Source: Motacilla alba alba (lineage: Eukaryota; Chordata; Aves; Passeriformes; Motacillidae). Taken from it: a DNA stretch of 64,000 bases. Within the stretch, counting starts at the first letter, position 1; each line of letters begins with the position of its first letter. Below are positions 24,676-38,781 of this stretch, piece by piece. Location: NCBI RefSeq assembly GCF_015832195.1, contig NC_052046.1, positions 35,058,911 through 35,122,910 on the forward strand, given 5' to 3'. The notes under the pieces were generated by a model that made no database searches, was not told the DNA's origin, and saw only the letters and a program-made list of their open reading frames with translations. A program made the position numbers and the translations under genes.

Positions 24676-27600
24676 GTCATTTAAAAAGTGATTTGTCTGT
24701 GATACGCAATCTCTTATCCAGCTGGTCAGCCTGTTCTTTTAATGTTATCTTCCTGAATGATGTAGGTGTCCTTTCTAGCTCATATCCTTTGTCTAAATTG
24801 ATTTATATCACTACTCTCCATTTGTTTATACTGTGAGTGTAGCCACATGGACGGATGGCAATTGGCAGAAGAGCTGCAAGTGTTAAAGCTTTGGCATAGG
24901 CACTTTGCACTTCAATTTCCTCCCTAGTTCTTATGCCTCAAGCAGCTTTTTGGCTTTTGCCGTAGTTTAGATGCCAAGGCTGATGGATAGGATTTCCCAC
25001 AAGAAGTTAATCCACATGGTCTTCTCAGTGTTTGGTTACTCCAGGAAATCAGTAAGGTTTCTGCGAAGATTTTGGCGTGCTGTCTACTGTTGCTATCAAT
25101 CTAGCTGTAACTAGATAAAGACTACTGGAAATTGAATCTGAAAATAACCTTATTTGAAAATTTTTAGTTTTATTATAAATAAGTTTTCTTCTGGAGTTTT
25201 CAGACCATCACTTTCTGTAGCAGTGAATAGCTCTTAATATGAAAATATGAGGAAAAAAGAAAAGGAAAAATAGGCTTATGTTCATTAATACTTCCTTACA
25301 ATACAAACTGCAGGCTTGAGCATTCTCTCAAGATTGCTTTTTCTACATACATTAATGATTTATGCAATATAAGAATAAGTGATGACAGAAGAACTAAACT
25401 AATGGTTATGAAAGAAAGGACTGAAAAACAGGCAGTTGAGAACAGACTGATTTTTTTTTTATCATACATTTCAATGGTTTGTTAGTTTCTCTTCTGTTAA
25501 TAAATTCTGTAAATAAGCTTGAATTGTCACTTTGTTGCAAAGATGGTTTGGCAGCATTTTAGCAATGCCCTCTCGAGTCAGACCTTGGAGACACCTCTTA
25601 AAAATTCTGACAGGTCCCGCAGGAAAAAAGAGGAGAAAATCAGTATTCATTTTATCACTTGAAACACACATAAGTGTAGTCAGTGAAGGGGGAAAATAAT
25701 AGCCTTTAAGTTTCCAGAAGGCTAATTCTATAAACTTTTGACATATTTAGGAAAAAAAGGGAATAACCTCAGAAAGATCTCTGGGAAAAGTAAAGGAGAA
25801 AAATGCAGCAACATCGTAAATAAACCACATTAATGTCCACACCTTCTAGGATTTATTTCAATTAATTTTCATGGAAGAAGGAAGTGTTATCTGTAATTGG
25901 ATTTTAACATGTTTTGTAAGATATTAATGATGCATTTATTATTGGTACTCATAAAGCTTAGAAACGAAAAGAATTTTGAAGAGGATTTTAACAGTGACTG
26001 ATTTTTTTACTCTTTGCTAATTCTTTCTCTTTGAGTTTCAGTTAAGGGTTTGCTGTTAGGTTTTTTGTTTGTTTGGTTGTTGTTGATGTTTTGTTTTTTT
26101 CCTGAAAAAAATTACTCAGATGGTCCAGAACTCCATAGCAATAACTCCATAGGAATATTCTATTCAGCTTCAGAGGACTTTTGAAGATGTTTAGTAAGAA
26201 CAAGGATTATAGTTTCTTTAAGTAGTATAAAATCACATGTTTCTATGATATATTGCTTTGTTTTCACTGTTTGGCAAATTCTGTAGAACATTTGGCTCTG
26301 AGTTGCTGTTGCCATAGAGAATGAATTTTCCTCTTTAAGAGACAGAGACCTCTGCTTATTCAAATAAGCTGCATTGCTAACCAGGCTGTCTGTTGTTTTT
26401 GCAGGATATCCAAAGTGACATCTTCCTTGGCTGCAAGTCAGGCATCTTATCTGAATAGTTGTTGGCCAGGCAAGTGCATTTTTTTCTGAGGCAACCCTTG
26501 CAGAAACTAAGGGGAGTCTGCTACTGCTATGAATTATGGAGTAGGGAACTCACTCTATTCCTGTTTGAAAAGCTGTCCTTTTAAAATGGGAAACCTACTG
26601 ATTTTATTTTCAAACATATTCTTCTACATGTGAGAAGAATCAGCATCTTGAACTTCTGAATTTCTACAGCTTGCAGGTGGTAACGGTAAAATTAAGTAAA
26701 AAGGTATCCTCCAGAAGAATGGTAGACAGTATTTTCCTGAAAGTGAGCTTCAAATGAATAGGAAAAATATGTTTGTGATATCTCATGTCCAAATTTAGAT
26801 CAAGACTTCTTTGGAAGTTAATTTTTTAGATCAGGCCATGGAAGTAATGTTTACAAAATAAATCCAGTTTTTGAATAAATGCTTTCTAAAGTCAGACTGG
26901 TCTTTCCAAAGTTCATTTTCATCTCTTTTCTTTTAAAATCATATAACTGATTAATAAATATCTATAGATTATTACCCTGCTACCATTCTCATCCACAAAT
27001 ATATGCTTTGCTCCCAAATGAACTAGCTCTGTAAAATGCAAGAACAAGGGAGTTTTTGTCTCTAGAAGACTCATGCTGTTCTTTCTCTTTTTATGGCTCC
27101 TTCTCATGGAAATTATTGTCAGCAAAGTGAAGCAACCCAGAATCATGTCAGTGTGCACAGTATGTCTGAAAGTTCTTTATAAATTAGTACTCTGTAGTGA
27201 ATTGTTTGTCTTTATAGTATTTAAAATCTGAATAAATGTTTTTTTGGGTTTTTCTTATTTAAAAATATTCCTAGCATTCTGTGGGTTTTCAAGACTTAAT
27301 GAAGATGTAATTTCTAACATTCTTAAATGTAAGAAATCCTTTAAGTCTTTTTACTCAGTGTAGTTGTTGATTATGTATTGATTCATGATTATGTATTCCT
27401 TCATATAACAGCTTAATTTTCATCAGTATTTGGCCTGTCTTTGACAAGTCCAAAGGAAAAAAAAATTTTTTTTTCCTTCCTTTAAACTTTACAAGGGCAA
27501 GAGGTAGCTCCTAAATTTTAAAATTTTATGGACATAATCCCCAGAATGTATTTTTTATCTCTACTTTTTATAACAGCAATATGAAAAGACAGAATAAAGA

Positions 27601-30600
27601 ACAGTGTGTGGTAGTAATGTTTGTAATTCATATTGATTAGAGTGCTTTCAGAAGAATCTTGTTCAGCTGAAATGTGGGTGAGAATTAGAAGAGGTTGGAG
27701 TAAAAAAGCAGAGTTTCATAATTGCAACATCATTCAGTAGTTGGTTCCATAGGCAATGCGGTCTCCTACTATCTGTTCTAGGAAAACTTTAAAGATCAGT
27801 TTAAAATATCCTAAGACAGTATTATGATCCCAGGCTTCTGAACCTGTGTACAACAGGGGTCTTGGAATTTCTGTGGAAATTCCATTTATTCAGCTCATAC
27901 ACTGCATGTGCAAACTACGAAGTGCTTCTTCAATAGCTTTCTAAAGCAGTTTAGAAGCTTGAGTGGTATTCACTATCCTCAGTGCAAATTTTGCACCTGA
28001 CTGCATGCTTGCCATATTCTAGATAGTTAATTATCCTGAAAACTGAGTATCCAGATCTAGAGTGACAGTCAACAGCACTTATTTGGTGTGGATTCAGAGG
28101 TTTTAACATGTACAATACTCAACTTCAAAACTAAGCATGACTGCACTGCAGAAGTTGGTTATCCATCAGTGATGAGGTAAAATAAGAATAGATTCTAGTT
28201 ATGTTGTTATATAACCTTTAAGGGGAATAGAGATTTGCAGGTGGAAATGAGATCTTCAATAGAAGAAATCCAACCTCATTGTCCTCTGAGAGATGCCAGA
28301 GCAGCCATTATAATTTCCATACCGATGAAGCTGTCTAAGGGGTAAAGTTAATTCATATTTCCACTGCCAGTTTTATGCTAAGGGAGTTCTGCTGGTTTCA
28401 TTGGTGCCATGCTGGTATAAAGCTGAAGCAATATGGAGAAGAATTGTGTTTTCCCTGAATAACAACCAATTATACTCCCTGTTTTCATAGCAGAAATTTG
28501 AATTATTTGAGATAGTGTAAATAAAATTGAGCAGTATTTTTAGCCAGTATTATCTTTAAAGACTCTTTAAATTGACACAACAAATATGTGGGGGTGGTAT
28601 GTATAGCAGTTGGTGAGCAACTGGGGAAAGGTGAAAATGAGCATTGGAGGAGGACCACAGTAAACTTACAGCTAGGTTTTGCCTCTTGAAAGGCAAAAAC
28701 TTCTCTGCATGAGAAATATGTGCCTACTTGCTTTCGTGGCTCTCTGCCCATTTCAGCAAGCTACCAGTATTTCATCTATGTCTCATCCCCTTGCAATGAA
28801 CTATTTTTGTAAAGAGATCTTATCCACTGTGTCATACTCACCAGTGTAGAAAACAATTTAGTGTTCAAGTGCGGCGAAATGAAATTGCTGATATCTTCTA
28901 ATATTCCCTACCTACTTGAGTGTCTAAATAGGTGTTAATCTGACTTATTTAAAACATCACTTTTTGTGGTCTCCTTTTTAATTGCTAAGGTATGAAAACA
29001 GCAGTGTTATTGGGTAATTGGATATCAGTCCATTTTATTATGTCTGTTATTTTGTCTTTATGGTCATCAAGTTTAAACGAAAACCACCCAGACTTATCAA
29101 AGTGAGTTGCTGCAATTCAATACCCCTTGTTTCTGCAACAAACTGTGAGGCCAGTGAATGAACAGGAACACAGACTGCTGAGTAACTGAGTAGTTACTGA
29201 AATGTGAAGGTGGACAGTTCTCTCTGAGACTGCAAATCTTTCATCCCTGGGCTTGGATGGCCTGATGTCATAAACTATTTTTCAGGGACAGCCATCATCT
29301 TGCTGAACACTGCAGGCTGGTCAAAGAGATCTGGGAAACTCCAAGTGTGTCTTAGCTTCTTGAAATAATTAGGGAGTACGGTCTTTATGAGCCAAGTGTG
29401 GCAAAGGAGACATGAAATGCATGGACTGATGAGATATTAATCTCAGATGGAAAATAGTTTTTTAAAAATGCTTTGATTCAAGGGGTCAAAGCAATCTTCA
29501 GAATTTCCATTTTCTTCTCCCCTCTTGCACAGTTCAATTTAAATTTTACATTCTGAAGGTAGTGGAAAAGTTTTAAATGAGCCCTGAGGATTGCAAGGTA
29601 AAACTATTCTAAGACAGACCTGTAGGAGTACAAACTTCTGAAGTTGTTTTTTAGTTTTGTTTTTTCTTTTTTTTTTTTTTTTTGGTTCTTTTTTAAATTT
29701 GAGGCAAATCTTGTGTGTAATTTGCTGCAATTATTTTCCAATAAAAAAGAAAAAAGGTAACCTCATTCTGAAGATTTTCAATTGTGAATTAAGAGTCCTA
29801 ATGCATTATTTAGTTAATAAAACATTGACTGCCAGTTGCAGTTGTATCAGGAAGAACAAAAGGGACTTTCTAGCCCATAGTTTAATCAGTTTGGGAGGAC
29901 GAAGGAAATATGCTGACAAGTTAGGAGTTATGGGCTTTTTTTTACAGGGAGTTTCATGACTTTCCAACACCATACCATCCCACAGGCATTACAGACTCAA
30001 CCCTTATCTTTTTGTCCAAAGTGAGGAAAAGCAGTGGATAAAAAAACAAAGAGTTAAAGCACTTGGCTTCTGAACCTGTGTATATGCAGATGCTAATAAT
30101 AGAGCCTGTTAAAGTAATTTTTTCATCATAAAATATGGAATATATTTGTAGTTGTTATCAGAGCAGAATGAAGCATCATAAGCCTATTTTTTCCCCTATG
30201 AAATTACTTCAATAAGGAGAAATGAAGCTTTAGTACTGTTGTATCAGGCATTGGAAAAATATTAGGCTTTTTCTACTGCAAAATGAAAGCTATCTATATT
30301 TGTTTATATTTTACCAATCTATATTTGCAAAACAGCTACAGACACTGCTCTATCATCTAGAAATTGCCGCAAAGCTCACACATCTGCACTGGTCTTTTAT
30401 GCAGTATAGGATTTTACACATGTATTAATTTGGGAAAATATACAAGACAGAGAATAGCATGCAAGTTGTGGAAAGTGCACATGCAAGGATAGAAGAGAAT
30501 GTATTGCATTCAAGTTAACCTTTGCATGTTAGTCTATCTCTGTGGCTTGTTGTCAGATATTACTGCTGCAATCACATGGCAGAATAGGAAATCTAAGAGG

Positions 30601-31689
30601 TTGATTTGAAAAGCAAAATACCTGGTATTCTTAACACCTAAAATCTTCCATTTCCATAGATCTTTCTATTATTTAATGGCTTTGGAGAAGTTGCTTGAAA
30701 GAAAAACAAAATCTCTTGCTTCTGGCTTCACATGTTGAAATTTTGGTATACTTCATATATATGTTCAAATTTGGGACCTAATGTATGGTAGAAATTTTTG
30801 GTGGTGGGGAAGTAGATTTTCCCTAATCCTCTGGGAAGGGTGTTTCTGACTTTAGACTGATATGTTGCTCCTCTGCCTTCTGTTTCACTGAAATGGATAC
30901 TTACTGTACATATCACTTATCCTGATAGTCTTCTAGAGTGCAGCACTGAAATCATCACTGAACAATTTCACACTGAACTGAAATAATCCTCATAATATCA
31001 TAACAGTCAAAGATTCAGAACACGATACTGTCAGTTTTGCATAAACATGATTCCATGGATTCTTCTGGAAATGCTCTTGGTCTAGTCTTGCATAAGGAAA
31101 GGATGAGATTTTTCTCCTTCTCTTTTCTTTGTTTGTTTAATGAAAGCAAATATCTGAAGTAATTTCTACTAGACAATATTTTGAGGGAGAACAATCTTTG
31201 AGTTTTTCCAGAGCCTGCTTCTTAAAGTATTACATAAAGACCTGTATCATCTGCATCTGACTTTCATAAGCAGATGTATGCAATTACACACAAAATTATA
31301 TTAGAAAGTTACACTTTTTCATTTTCTAAAATTGAGAATGCTGCTACTATCTGACTGCATTACTTCCCACCACTTTCTGTCCATTTCTGTCTGACTTCAA
31401 TACTCCAAAATCTGTGTTCTTTTTGTATTGGAATAAGTTCTTGCCAATGCTGTCTGCTATTCAACATTATCACACGTATCCCTCTGCAGCCCAGTAGTAT
31501 CCTTCAATGTCTGACTGTCCTCCTGACTGTTCATATTCACCTCCTTCTTTATTATTCTTATCCTTTTTCAGACGTTGTTATGTGAAACCCTACCACAGAA
31601 CACTAAATAAATCATAGTTTTTTGTAAAAGCAAATGTTTAAGCAATTGGTTATGCACATTTTGAATTATGTGATACATTTTCTATTGCA
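24676..31689. other. Unique AT-rich non-coding DNA
   Basis: No gene, RNA gene or larger mobile element was recognised. A 17-T run lies at 29667-29683. Open frames are short and random in character. Confidence 0.55.
29667..29683. repeat. Poly(T) tract
   Basis: Seventeen uninterrupted T residues in a T-rich segment that extends back to about 29645. Confidence 0.85.
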
Positions 31690-31756
31690 GGGGGTGTTGG
31701 AACTTGGTGATCTTTAAGGGTACTTCCAAACCAAACTATTCAGTGATTCTATTATT
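31690..31756 (+). mobile_element. CR1 3'-tail remnant
   Basis: The sequence reads GGGGGTGTTGGAACTTGGTG, ATCTTTAAGGGTACTTCCAA and TATTCAGTGATTCTATTATT. This is the CR1 3' UTR signature (TTGGAACT...GATCTTTAAGGTCCCTTCCAA) plus an eroded octamer tail. Only the last 67 bp of the element are present. Confidence 0.88.
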
Positions 31757-34700
31757 GTCACTGATTTGACCTTTTTTTTTTTCTGTTAGAAGAATGACAG
31801 CATTCTTAGCAATTTATGTAATCTGTACTTTTTACGAAGCATTAATAAAGAAAATTGAAAGGAGTGACCCCTACACATTTTCATTTAGGTTATGCTCAGG
31901 AAGGTTATACTCATATAAAAATACGTGTTAATAGATAGAGTCTGTGGTCTTAGTCGTCATCGTGTATCGGCAACAGCTATGAACTCACCAGACTTACTTT
32001 TAACAAATGCCAGGGACTGCACTCCTGGCCAAAGTAGCTGGGGTGACACAACACAATATGGCATCAGAGAAAAAGCCTCTAAGAAAGCAGCTGGGGTGGT
32101 GTGAGTTAAAAATTTGGCTTTCTCATTAATTACTTGCCTTTATACTACATAAAAGATTGTTAGGTCACCTGAAAGCTGCTCTGATGTGCTAAGTTACTTT
32201 GAGTTTTTCTTGTGCTTGAAAATTCACAAGATAAGAGGTTAAATGATGCTTTTTTAGACAGGGGAGGGTTGGGGTTGTGCACATCTCCTCTTCTGAAAGA
32301 CAGCATTAGATGCCAAGGGACCCCTGGCCCCCAAGATGTAAGTGACCTGGCACTGACTGCTAGGGTGTTCTTGGACTTTTCTTGTTCTTCTGCTTTTCAA
32401 CAACAGACTTTTTTTTTTTTTTTCTTTTTTTTCTTTTTTTTTTTTTTATATGAAAACACATAAATTCAAATGCTTCTCATTTAAGAGAAATCTTGAAAAT
32501 ATAAAACTAGTGCAAAGTTGTGGTTCAATTTCAACCCTCAGCAGGGGTGCCAAGAGATATAATCTCTGGTACCTGCTGCAAACCACGGGAGCCATTGTCT
32601 ATCCTGCACAAGCAACCCATTCCCCATTTTACCTATATCCTGTGGTATCCCTTTAAAATAAATACAAATAATAATATAACCATTAGTTTGCTATCTATCT
32701 GAAGATTTTCTTCAAATAAATGTATCATTCTTGCAAAGCACACTACATTATTAATATAATAGTTCTGAGATGCTACTTGGAAAACAAACCATTATGTAAC
32801 CTTTACAGCTCTTATACAGCAAAGCCTCAAAGGACATACAATTTTAAGCTTTTCTGAAAGTCTTATGAAGGTCACAGAGCTTAAACACTTAGAGACATTG
32901 AACTGAGAAAGATTTCCCGCACCACTTACTCGGCTCACCCTCCTTTTTTGAGCAATCAGGTCATACAAACTCTTAAAGGAACTTAGCAAGCTCCTTATAT
33001 ATAAGTACTCAGACTCTTTTGAGCAGTGAGGAAATTGCAACTAATGAGTCAGTTATCTCTGGAGTAAAGAAATATACCCATATCAAGTAGTGACTTCTAA
33101 ATATGATTACGTATTAGGAGCACATGGCCTTGGTCAATGTACTTGCAGATTAGGTATAGAACATGCATATATTTTTAATTTGTAAGAGTGTGACTGAACT
33201 AAAAAAATCTCTGCTATTTTTGGGGTAGGCACAGAGTGTGTAAATTTTCATTGATCACATTTATCTTCTTCCTCTCTATAGCTAACATTTTAAAGCACAA
33301 TATTTTAAATGGAAGATCAGAAAACCAATGCAGGTTGAAAGAAAATGCTTCAACACTACTAATATATTAATATTTTAAACAACTCAGCTGATTAAATCTT
33401 TCCCCTAACCTTTCTGACCAAAGGCATAAAGGTCTCTTAATTTCAAAATGTTATATATTAATTTTGCATTCCACTTGCAAAGAGGAAGACATAGATGAGA
33501 ATCCTGTTCAGACTTCAGGTTTATAGAAGCTGTTTCAAATCTGTCATCCTAAAATGAAGAATCACGTGAATTACTGAGGTGTAATACAGCAACATGCCGG
33601 CTCTTCTGTTGGTTAATTTAACATGATGCATACAAGAACTGTAAAATAATATTTTTCAGTGCTCTGTCTTTCATTTTCAGTACCTCTGATCAATTTTGTG
33701 GTTATCCTGGCTGAATCTGTTGCCACTTTTCCCATCAGTTTTTTATTAATTTACTGGCTTAATGTTAGCCTGGCATTAGATCCCAAGTAGGCATGAAGGC
33801 ACCCTTGTGCTGGGGACCACATTGTTTGCTCTGCACAGGGAAAAGTTGTCTGAAATTTAAGGGGAAGATAAAAGAATCTGTAATAAGAAAATAGTTTGTA
33901 ACAAGAAATATTTAATCTTTAATATGTAACCTATTTATAATAAAATAATATGTAGTAAGATTATAGATAGATGTGGTGGCAATGAAAAATCAAACCATGG
34001 ACTTACACTGCAGCTTAAATATTACACAACTGGAGAGCACCAAATTGTCTGAATTTTAAGACCATATAAACACACATAAAAATAACTTCAGCTGCTGCTC
34101 AAGCTGGCCTTCACTGTTTGAAACTTGGCCAGCATTGCTAAGAACTTGTAGTGTTTTTATCTGTGAAGTATATTCTGCACTAATAAATCACAAGGACATT
34201 TCACCATGTCGTGTTCTGTATTGCTTTTGCTTGGTACTGAGAGTCTTGCTCTGCCCTTCTGATACCAGTAGAACTTATGCTGCTTGCTAATTTATGCTTA
34301 TTTTAAAGAAAATTTCAACTTCTTTTAAAGACAAAATAGCCACAAATTCAATGTTCATAATAAGTGAGCATGGAATATTTTTGTAATGTTTAGAGAAACA
34401 TCTAAGTCTCTATTCATCTTTTTAAAGAACATTTCAAGGAGGTTTGAAACAGTAGGGACTTAGCACAGCATTTTACTTTCCTGAAAACCTGAAAATTTGC
34501 ATTCTGAAATTTTTTAATATGGAAAGATTTTGCTATAAAGAAACTTTGAAGCTCTGATGTACCCAGAATGATAATGACATAGTTTATTTTCCAGCAGAAG
34601 CACATTTATTTGTGGAAGTTTGTTGGTAGTTTCTGTATATATAAATTCAGGAACCTATGTTTCTTTCTGAGTAGATCCTATCACGTTTGTTCTGAAATGG

Positions 34701-37700
34701 GCTTGTACATTAGGGTGAGAGAAGGTGATATAGACAAAACTTATTTCTCTCATAGTAAGTGAAAGGAGGGAGATGAAGCTTTTTAGTCTTAAATTCCTTC
34801 GTTTTTAGCCTACGTCTGTTTAATCTGATGGGTTTATGGGGAATTACATATTTTCTTCATTCGAGTTTTTTCTGTTACGTGCAAATTTCTGCCCAATTGC
34901 AGTATTCTCATATGTTCTTCTCTACCACAGTACCAATCTCAATGGACTTTCACAAAACTTGCCATAGTATCAAATGGTATCAGCTGATTCCATGGTGTAT
35001 TATTACAAGAACTTGGTTTATGTCTGTTAAGGATGTGGTAGAGCAGATCCATCCACTCTAAGGTATAAAAGCAATATTCTAAGGAGAAGGAGTCATGATA
35101 TTAGTGCACCATCATAATCATTAACATTTAGAAAGTAATAGAGAGCTGCTGTGAATTTACCTGCATCACTGAACAGTACATCGAAACAGTATGTTCTGAA
35201 CTTCATCCTGTTTTCTAAAGCCCCTTTTCTATTGGAAGATTAAAATGACACATAGACCTGACTGCCACTTATTTTACAAAAAAAACCCCATTTGAATATT
35301 GGTGCTTCTATATTAAATTTTTGTGCAAACTTGGCTATGTTGTAGCACAACAGAGAAGTCACCTAAAAAAAAGTTGGAAATTCCCTAAGGGTGTCATACT
35401 CAGAGTTCTCATTTGGAATTGGTTTGAAATGTTTGGATATTTATTCCATTAATTGATTAATCCACAGATTCAATTAATTATACTTCTAAACGCAGACACT
35501 TCACAGCATAACTTGCCCAGACAGAGAAGCCAAATGTCTAATTCAAAGAACATAAAAACAGTATTAATTTTATCTGGGGAGAAGGACAAAACAAGCTTAA
35601 ACCAGAATTCTATATTCTAGTAAAATAACATTGAAATATAAATTTAGACTAAATCTCACGGTTTGGTCTGAAAAACAGATCCATGCAAAGGACATACAGT
35701 ATAAATATTCAAAGAAATTTTGATTACAGACATGCCTTCATTTTCAGCAAGCCTGAAATAGAAGATCTTCAAATTGCAACCATATACTAATGGCATATAA
35801 TAATCCAACACAGCAGTATTCAGTTCTAATCCAATTTTCATATGGGAATCATGACCTGAAATACACTTTCTTATGGACTGTTTGCAGGGTCCAGGCAGGA
35901 AAATACATGTAAAATGGTCATTGCTGTTAAATAAGTTTCTTCATATTGTTTCAAAATGCTACATTCATGCATCACGGAATTTATGATGCTTTTTATTTAA
36001 ATGTTTGTATGTTGAAGTAAAGCTTCGATGTTCAGACATGTTACTCTCAGAGACTGTGATCTTCCAAAGACTCAGCTTCATGTGTTGAGACTGCTGCCCT
36101 GGAAACAGATAGCTCGCACATCAGGATGTTTTAGAGGGATCTGAACTACTTCTGCATCAAGTCATTAACCCCAAACTACAGGTTATTAACAAGAGAAGGA
36201 TTAGCAAAATGCCTCATGTCCATATCTGTATCTGCAGTTCAGTTTTAACTTATGCCAACAGCATTTCCTTATTTCATGACACTCCACAGTAAATTCATTT
36301 TGTCTCAGTTCATACAAATCACCTCAACTGGCTCCTTCTGAAGATTGCTTTAGTGCTTGCTGCCTGGTACTGCAGGATTTTCCTTTTCAATTTTCATTTA
36401 CCCCAGAGAGACCTAATCTCTTCTGTTAAATCAAATTAACACATATACTTACATCAGGACCTTTCGATTCTCAACACTTTGGACAGTCTTGCTCTTTTCA
36501 AGACAAATATGTTTAAGGTGCTGCAAGTCTTTGTGCTTTTTTCCACAAAATGGGATGAGAGGGCAGAGGCCAGAACAGAAAGGTACTCTAACTGCCTAAA
36601 TCAAACAAGATATATCTCTTAGCCGTACTAATTCTCATGGTAATTTGTCCAATTGTAGCTGATGGGCTATTAGTGGTGGCTGACAGAAGATGAAGTGATT
36701 CCAGAGGACAGCATTTCAACTACCTGGTGCATTTGCAGACAAAGATGAAACATGTCAAACAAGAACATTTTTGTTAGGGGGCAGCATTCTACTTTTTCTG
36801 ACACACAATTTCATGCATTAACTTCTTCATTTTTTCATTTACACAACTCTTCAGCCTTTTTATTTTTCAGAGACCAAATAAATTCTTAAGAAATGTTATA
36901 GGGGTTAGCAGATGATATTGCAAACTCAGACATAATTGGAAAGTCAGAATCTTTTGATAATGGACAATTTGATGAGCCTGGACTAATACACAGTGTTTGC
37001 CCTAATAGATGCTGATACACTCTTAACAACAATAATCACATCCCATCAATGCTACTATAAAGCATTCTCTTTTCAAACTGGAGCAAAAGAGTCACAGAGA
37101 CTTTCAGCAAAATCTGGAAGGGGATCTATTGAGGCATCTAAATTATACCATTATGGGTTTTAAGTGCTTCAGTGATAGTTTTTAGACTGTCAGCCTTGAT
37201 TTACATCATTTATAGTTTGCAATACACAACATGCAGATTGCCTCAGCACTTACCAAAATATGAGGCAGAATTTTGAAAGCATTTAAAGTTTATGCTACTA
37301 TTGGTGAACTAATCCTTGAAGCACTGGAACTCAGAAAGATCTTAAATGTTAAATCAGAATATCCAGACAATTTTTACAAAATATATATTTTGTCTCACCA
37401 CTGCTTTAGTTATTCCATAAGTATCCCCTCCTGCTCTCAGAAATTTTCCTATTTGACCTGTACTGAAACTGCAAAAAAAGAGTGGAAAGTCTAGCTGTGA
37501 TGAAGTATACAGAGAAGTGATGACAGTTTAGTGAACAATTAATTATCATTCCTGAATATTAGTATTGTGAATGTGCATGTTTACTGGATGATCCTGTAGG
37601 CATAGATGTGCATACTCTCTGGGAAATGGCCAGTCTACCAGCTCAGGATGCATTTTGAGAAAGATTTTAAGGTGCCTGGAAAACAAATGTAGATCTGTAA

Positions 37701-38224
37701 AACCAAACAAAGCGAAGCCTGCAACCTTACAAAAATATTGCTTCTCTCAAAATGAAAATCTCATTACATAGATGAAGAACTTAAGTCTCATTCTCTAAAT
37801 GTGTCTCCTGTCACTGCAATGAGTGCCTCCTAGATTTCATTACACATACATCTAGCATTGAATTGAAGGTCAGATTTTGACAGAAAGCATGATTCTCTTT
37901 GCCAATATATATGCATTCTAGACATTATTCTTCAGTGAAAATGTGGTTTTGGACAGTCTTGTCTTGGTTATTATGTCTTGGTTGTTATGGGCCATATGAA
38001 AAATCTGAATGTTTTCAGCTGGGAGCATCTTTCTAGTATGCAGGGTCAGGCCAGGTGAAGAGAGGTACAGACATGGCGCACCTGAGGATCTAGCCCAGAT
38101 CTCCTGAGAGAAACAGAGAGGAGACAAGAAGGAAAATTTCAGACAGGATGGAAAGAAGGTTCAGAAAGTTGAGGCAGTTGAGGAAGTCACTGGAACATGC
38201 TGGACTGGGGTAAAGCACGAGTGT
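31757..38224. other. Unique AT-rich non-coding DNA
   Basis: No gene or sizeable repeat was recognised across about 6.5 kb. A long T-rich tract interrupted by C lies at 32409-32447. Frames found here are short and lack motifs. Confidence 0.55.
32409..32447. repeat. T-rich polypyrimidine tract
   Basis: About 39 bases of T with only isolated C interruptions. It forms a long polypyrimidine strand opposite polypurine. It is not attached to any retrocopy I can recognise. Confidence 0.85.
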
Positions 38225-38475
38225 TACTCTTTACAAGGCATGGTCCTAGACAAGTTGTCAGCCCATGGTTTGCTCAGACAGGTGCACTGTTCACTGAGTT
38301 AAAATCTGGCTGGCTAGCCAGGCCCAGAGAGTAGTGGGAAATTGTGCTGCATCCAGCCGGTGGATTCTCGCTTGTGTGATTCCCCAGGGCTCAGTATTGG
38401 GACCAGGTCTGTTTAGTAACTTTATTGACAATCTGGTAAAGGGGATTGAGGACAGTTTCAGTGCCCTGCATTAAT

Positions 38476-38481
38476 AGCGTT
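38476..38481. repeat. Target-site duplication, left copy (AGCGTT)
   Basis: AGCGTT sits immediately left of the LTR terminal TG and is repeated exactly at 38776-38781. A 6-bp duplication is the length made by alpha- and betaretrovirus-like (class II) integrases. Confidence 0.93.
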
Positions 38482-38547
38482 TGTCGTAATACGACACGAA
38501 AAGACGACACGGACACTGCTGCTTTCCAGGTGAACAAAAAAGGGACT

Positions 38548-38553
38548 TTTATT
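38548..38553 (-). terminator. LTR polyadenylation signal AATAAA
   Basis: AATAAA on the minus strand, inside the solo LTR, followed downstream by GTGT-rich sequence that would serve as the 3' processing element. Confidence 0.8.
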
Positions 38554-38567
38554 TTCTGACTCCAACA

Positions 38568-38573
38568 TTTATA
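38568..38573 (-). promoter_or_regulatory. LTR TATA box
   Basis: TATAAA on the minus strand (context ACTATAAATG), just upstream of the poly(A) signal, which fits the U3/R junction of a short avian LTR. Whether it is active cannot be seen. Confidence 0.7.
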
Positions 38574-38775
38574 GTTTTCCAAAAGTGACAGTGGATTGGA
38601 GGGTGACATTGCCACCTCTCCAATGACACTGGACAGACTAAGAGTCCATCAGTTCTCTCCTCCTCCATGAAAGAATGCAAAACATAAGTTGTTTACAAAA
38701 CTGTGTGTGAGAAAGTTCGTTACAAGAATGAAAACATCAGAAGGCTTAGCAAAGTCTTAGAAAATCAGGGTGACA

Positions 38776-38781
38776 AGCGTT
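38776..38781. repeat. Target-site duplication, right copy (AGCGTT)
   Basis: Exact repeat of the six bases at 38476-38481, placed directly after the LTR terminus. Removing the LTR and one copy rejoins the CR1 sequence. Confidence 0.93.

Larger units (their letters stand above)
38482..38775 (-). mobile_element. Solo LTR of a class II-type endogenous retrovirus
   Basis: A 294-bp element in antisense orientation. Read on the minus strand it starts TGTCACCCTG and ends TATTACGACA, so it has the TG...CA termini of retroviral LTRs. It is flanked by the perfect 6-bp repeat AGCGTT. In minus-strand order it holds a TATA box (plus 38568-38573), a polyadenylation signal AATAAA only 14 bases later (plus 38548-38553) and a GT-rich U5. 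No internal retroviral sequence remains, so it most likely arose by recombination between two LTRs of one provirus. The U5 end keeps five CpGs within about 30 bp, suggesting a fairly recent insertion. Class is inferred from duplication length and LTR size, not from protein sequence. Confidence 0.93.
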
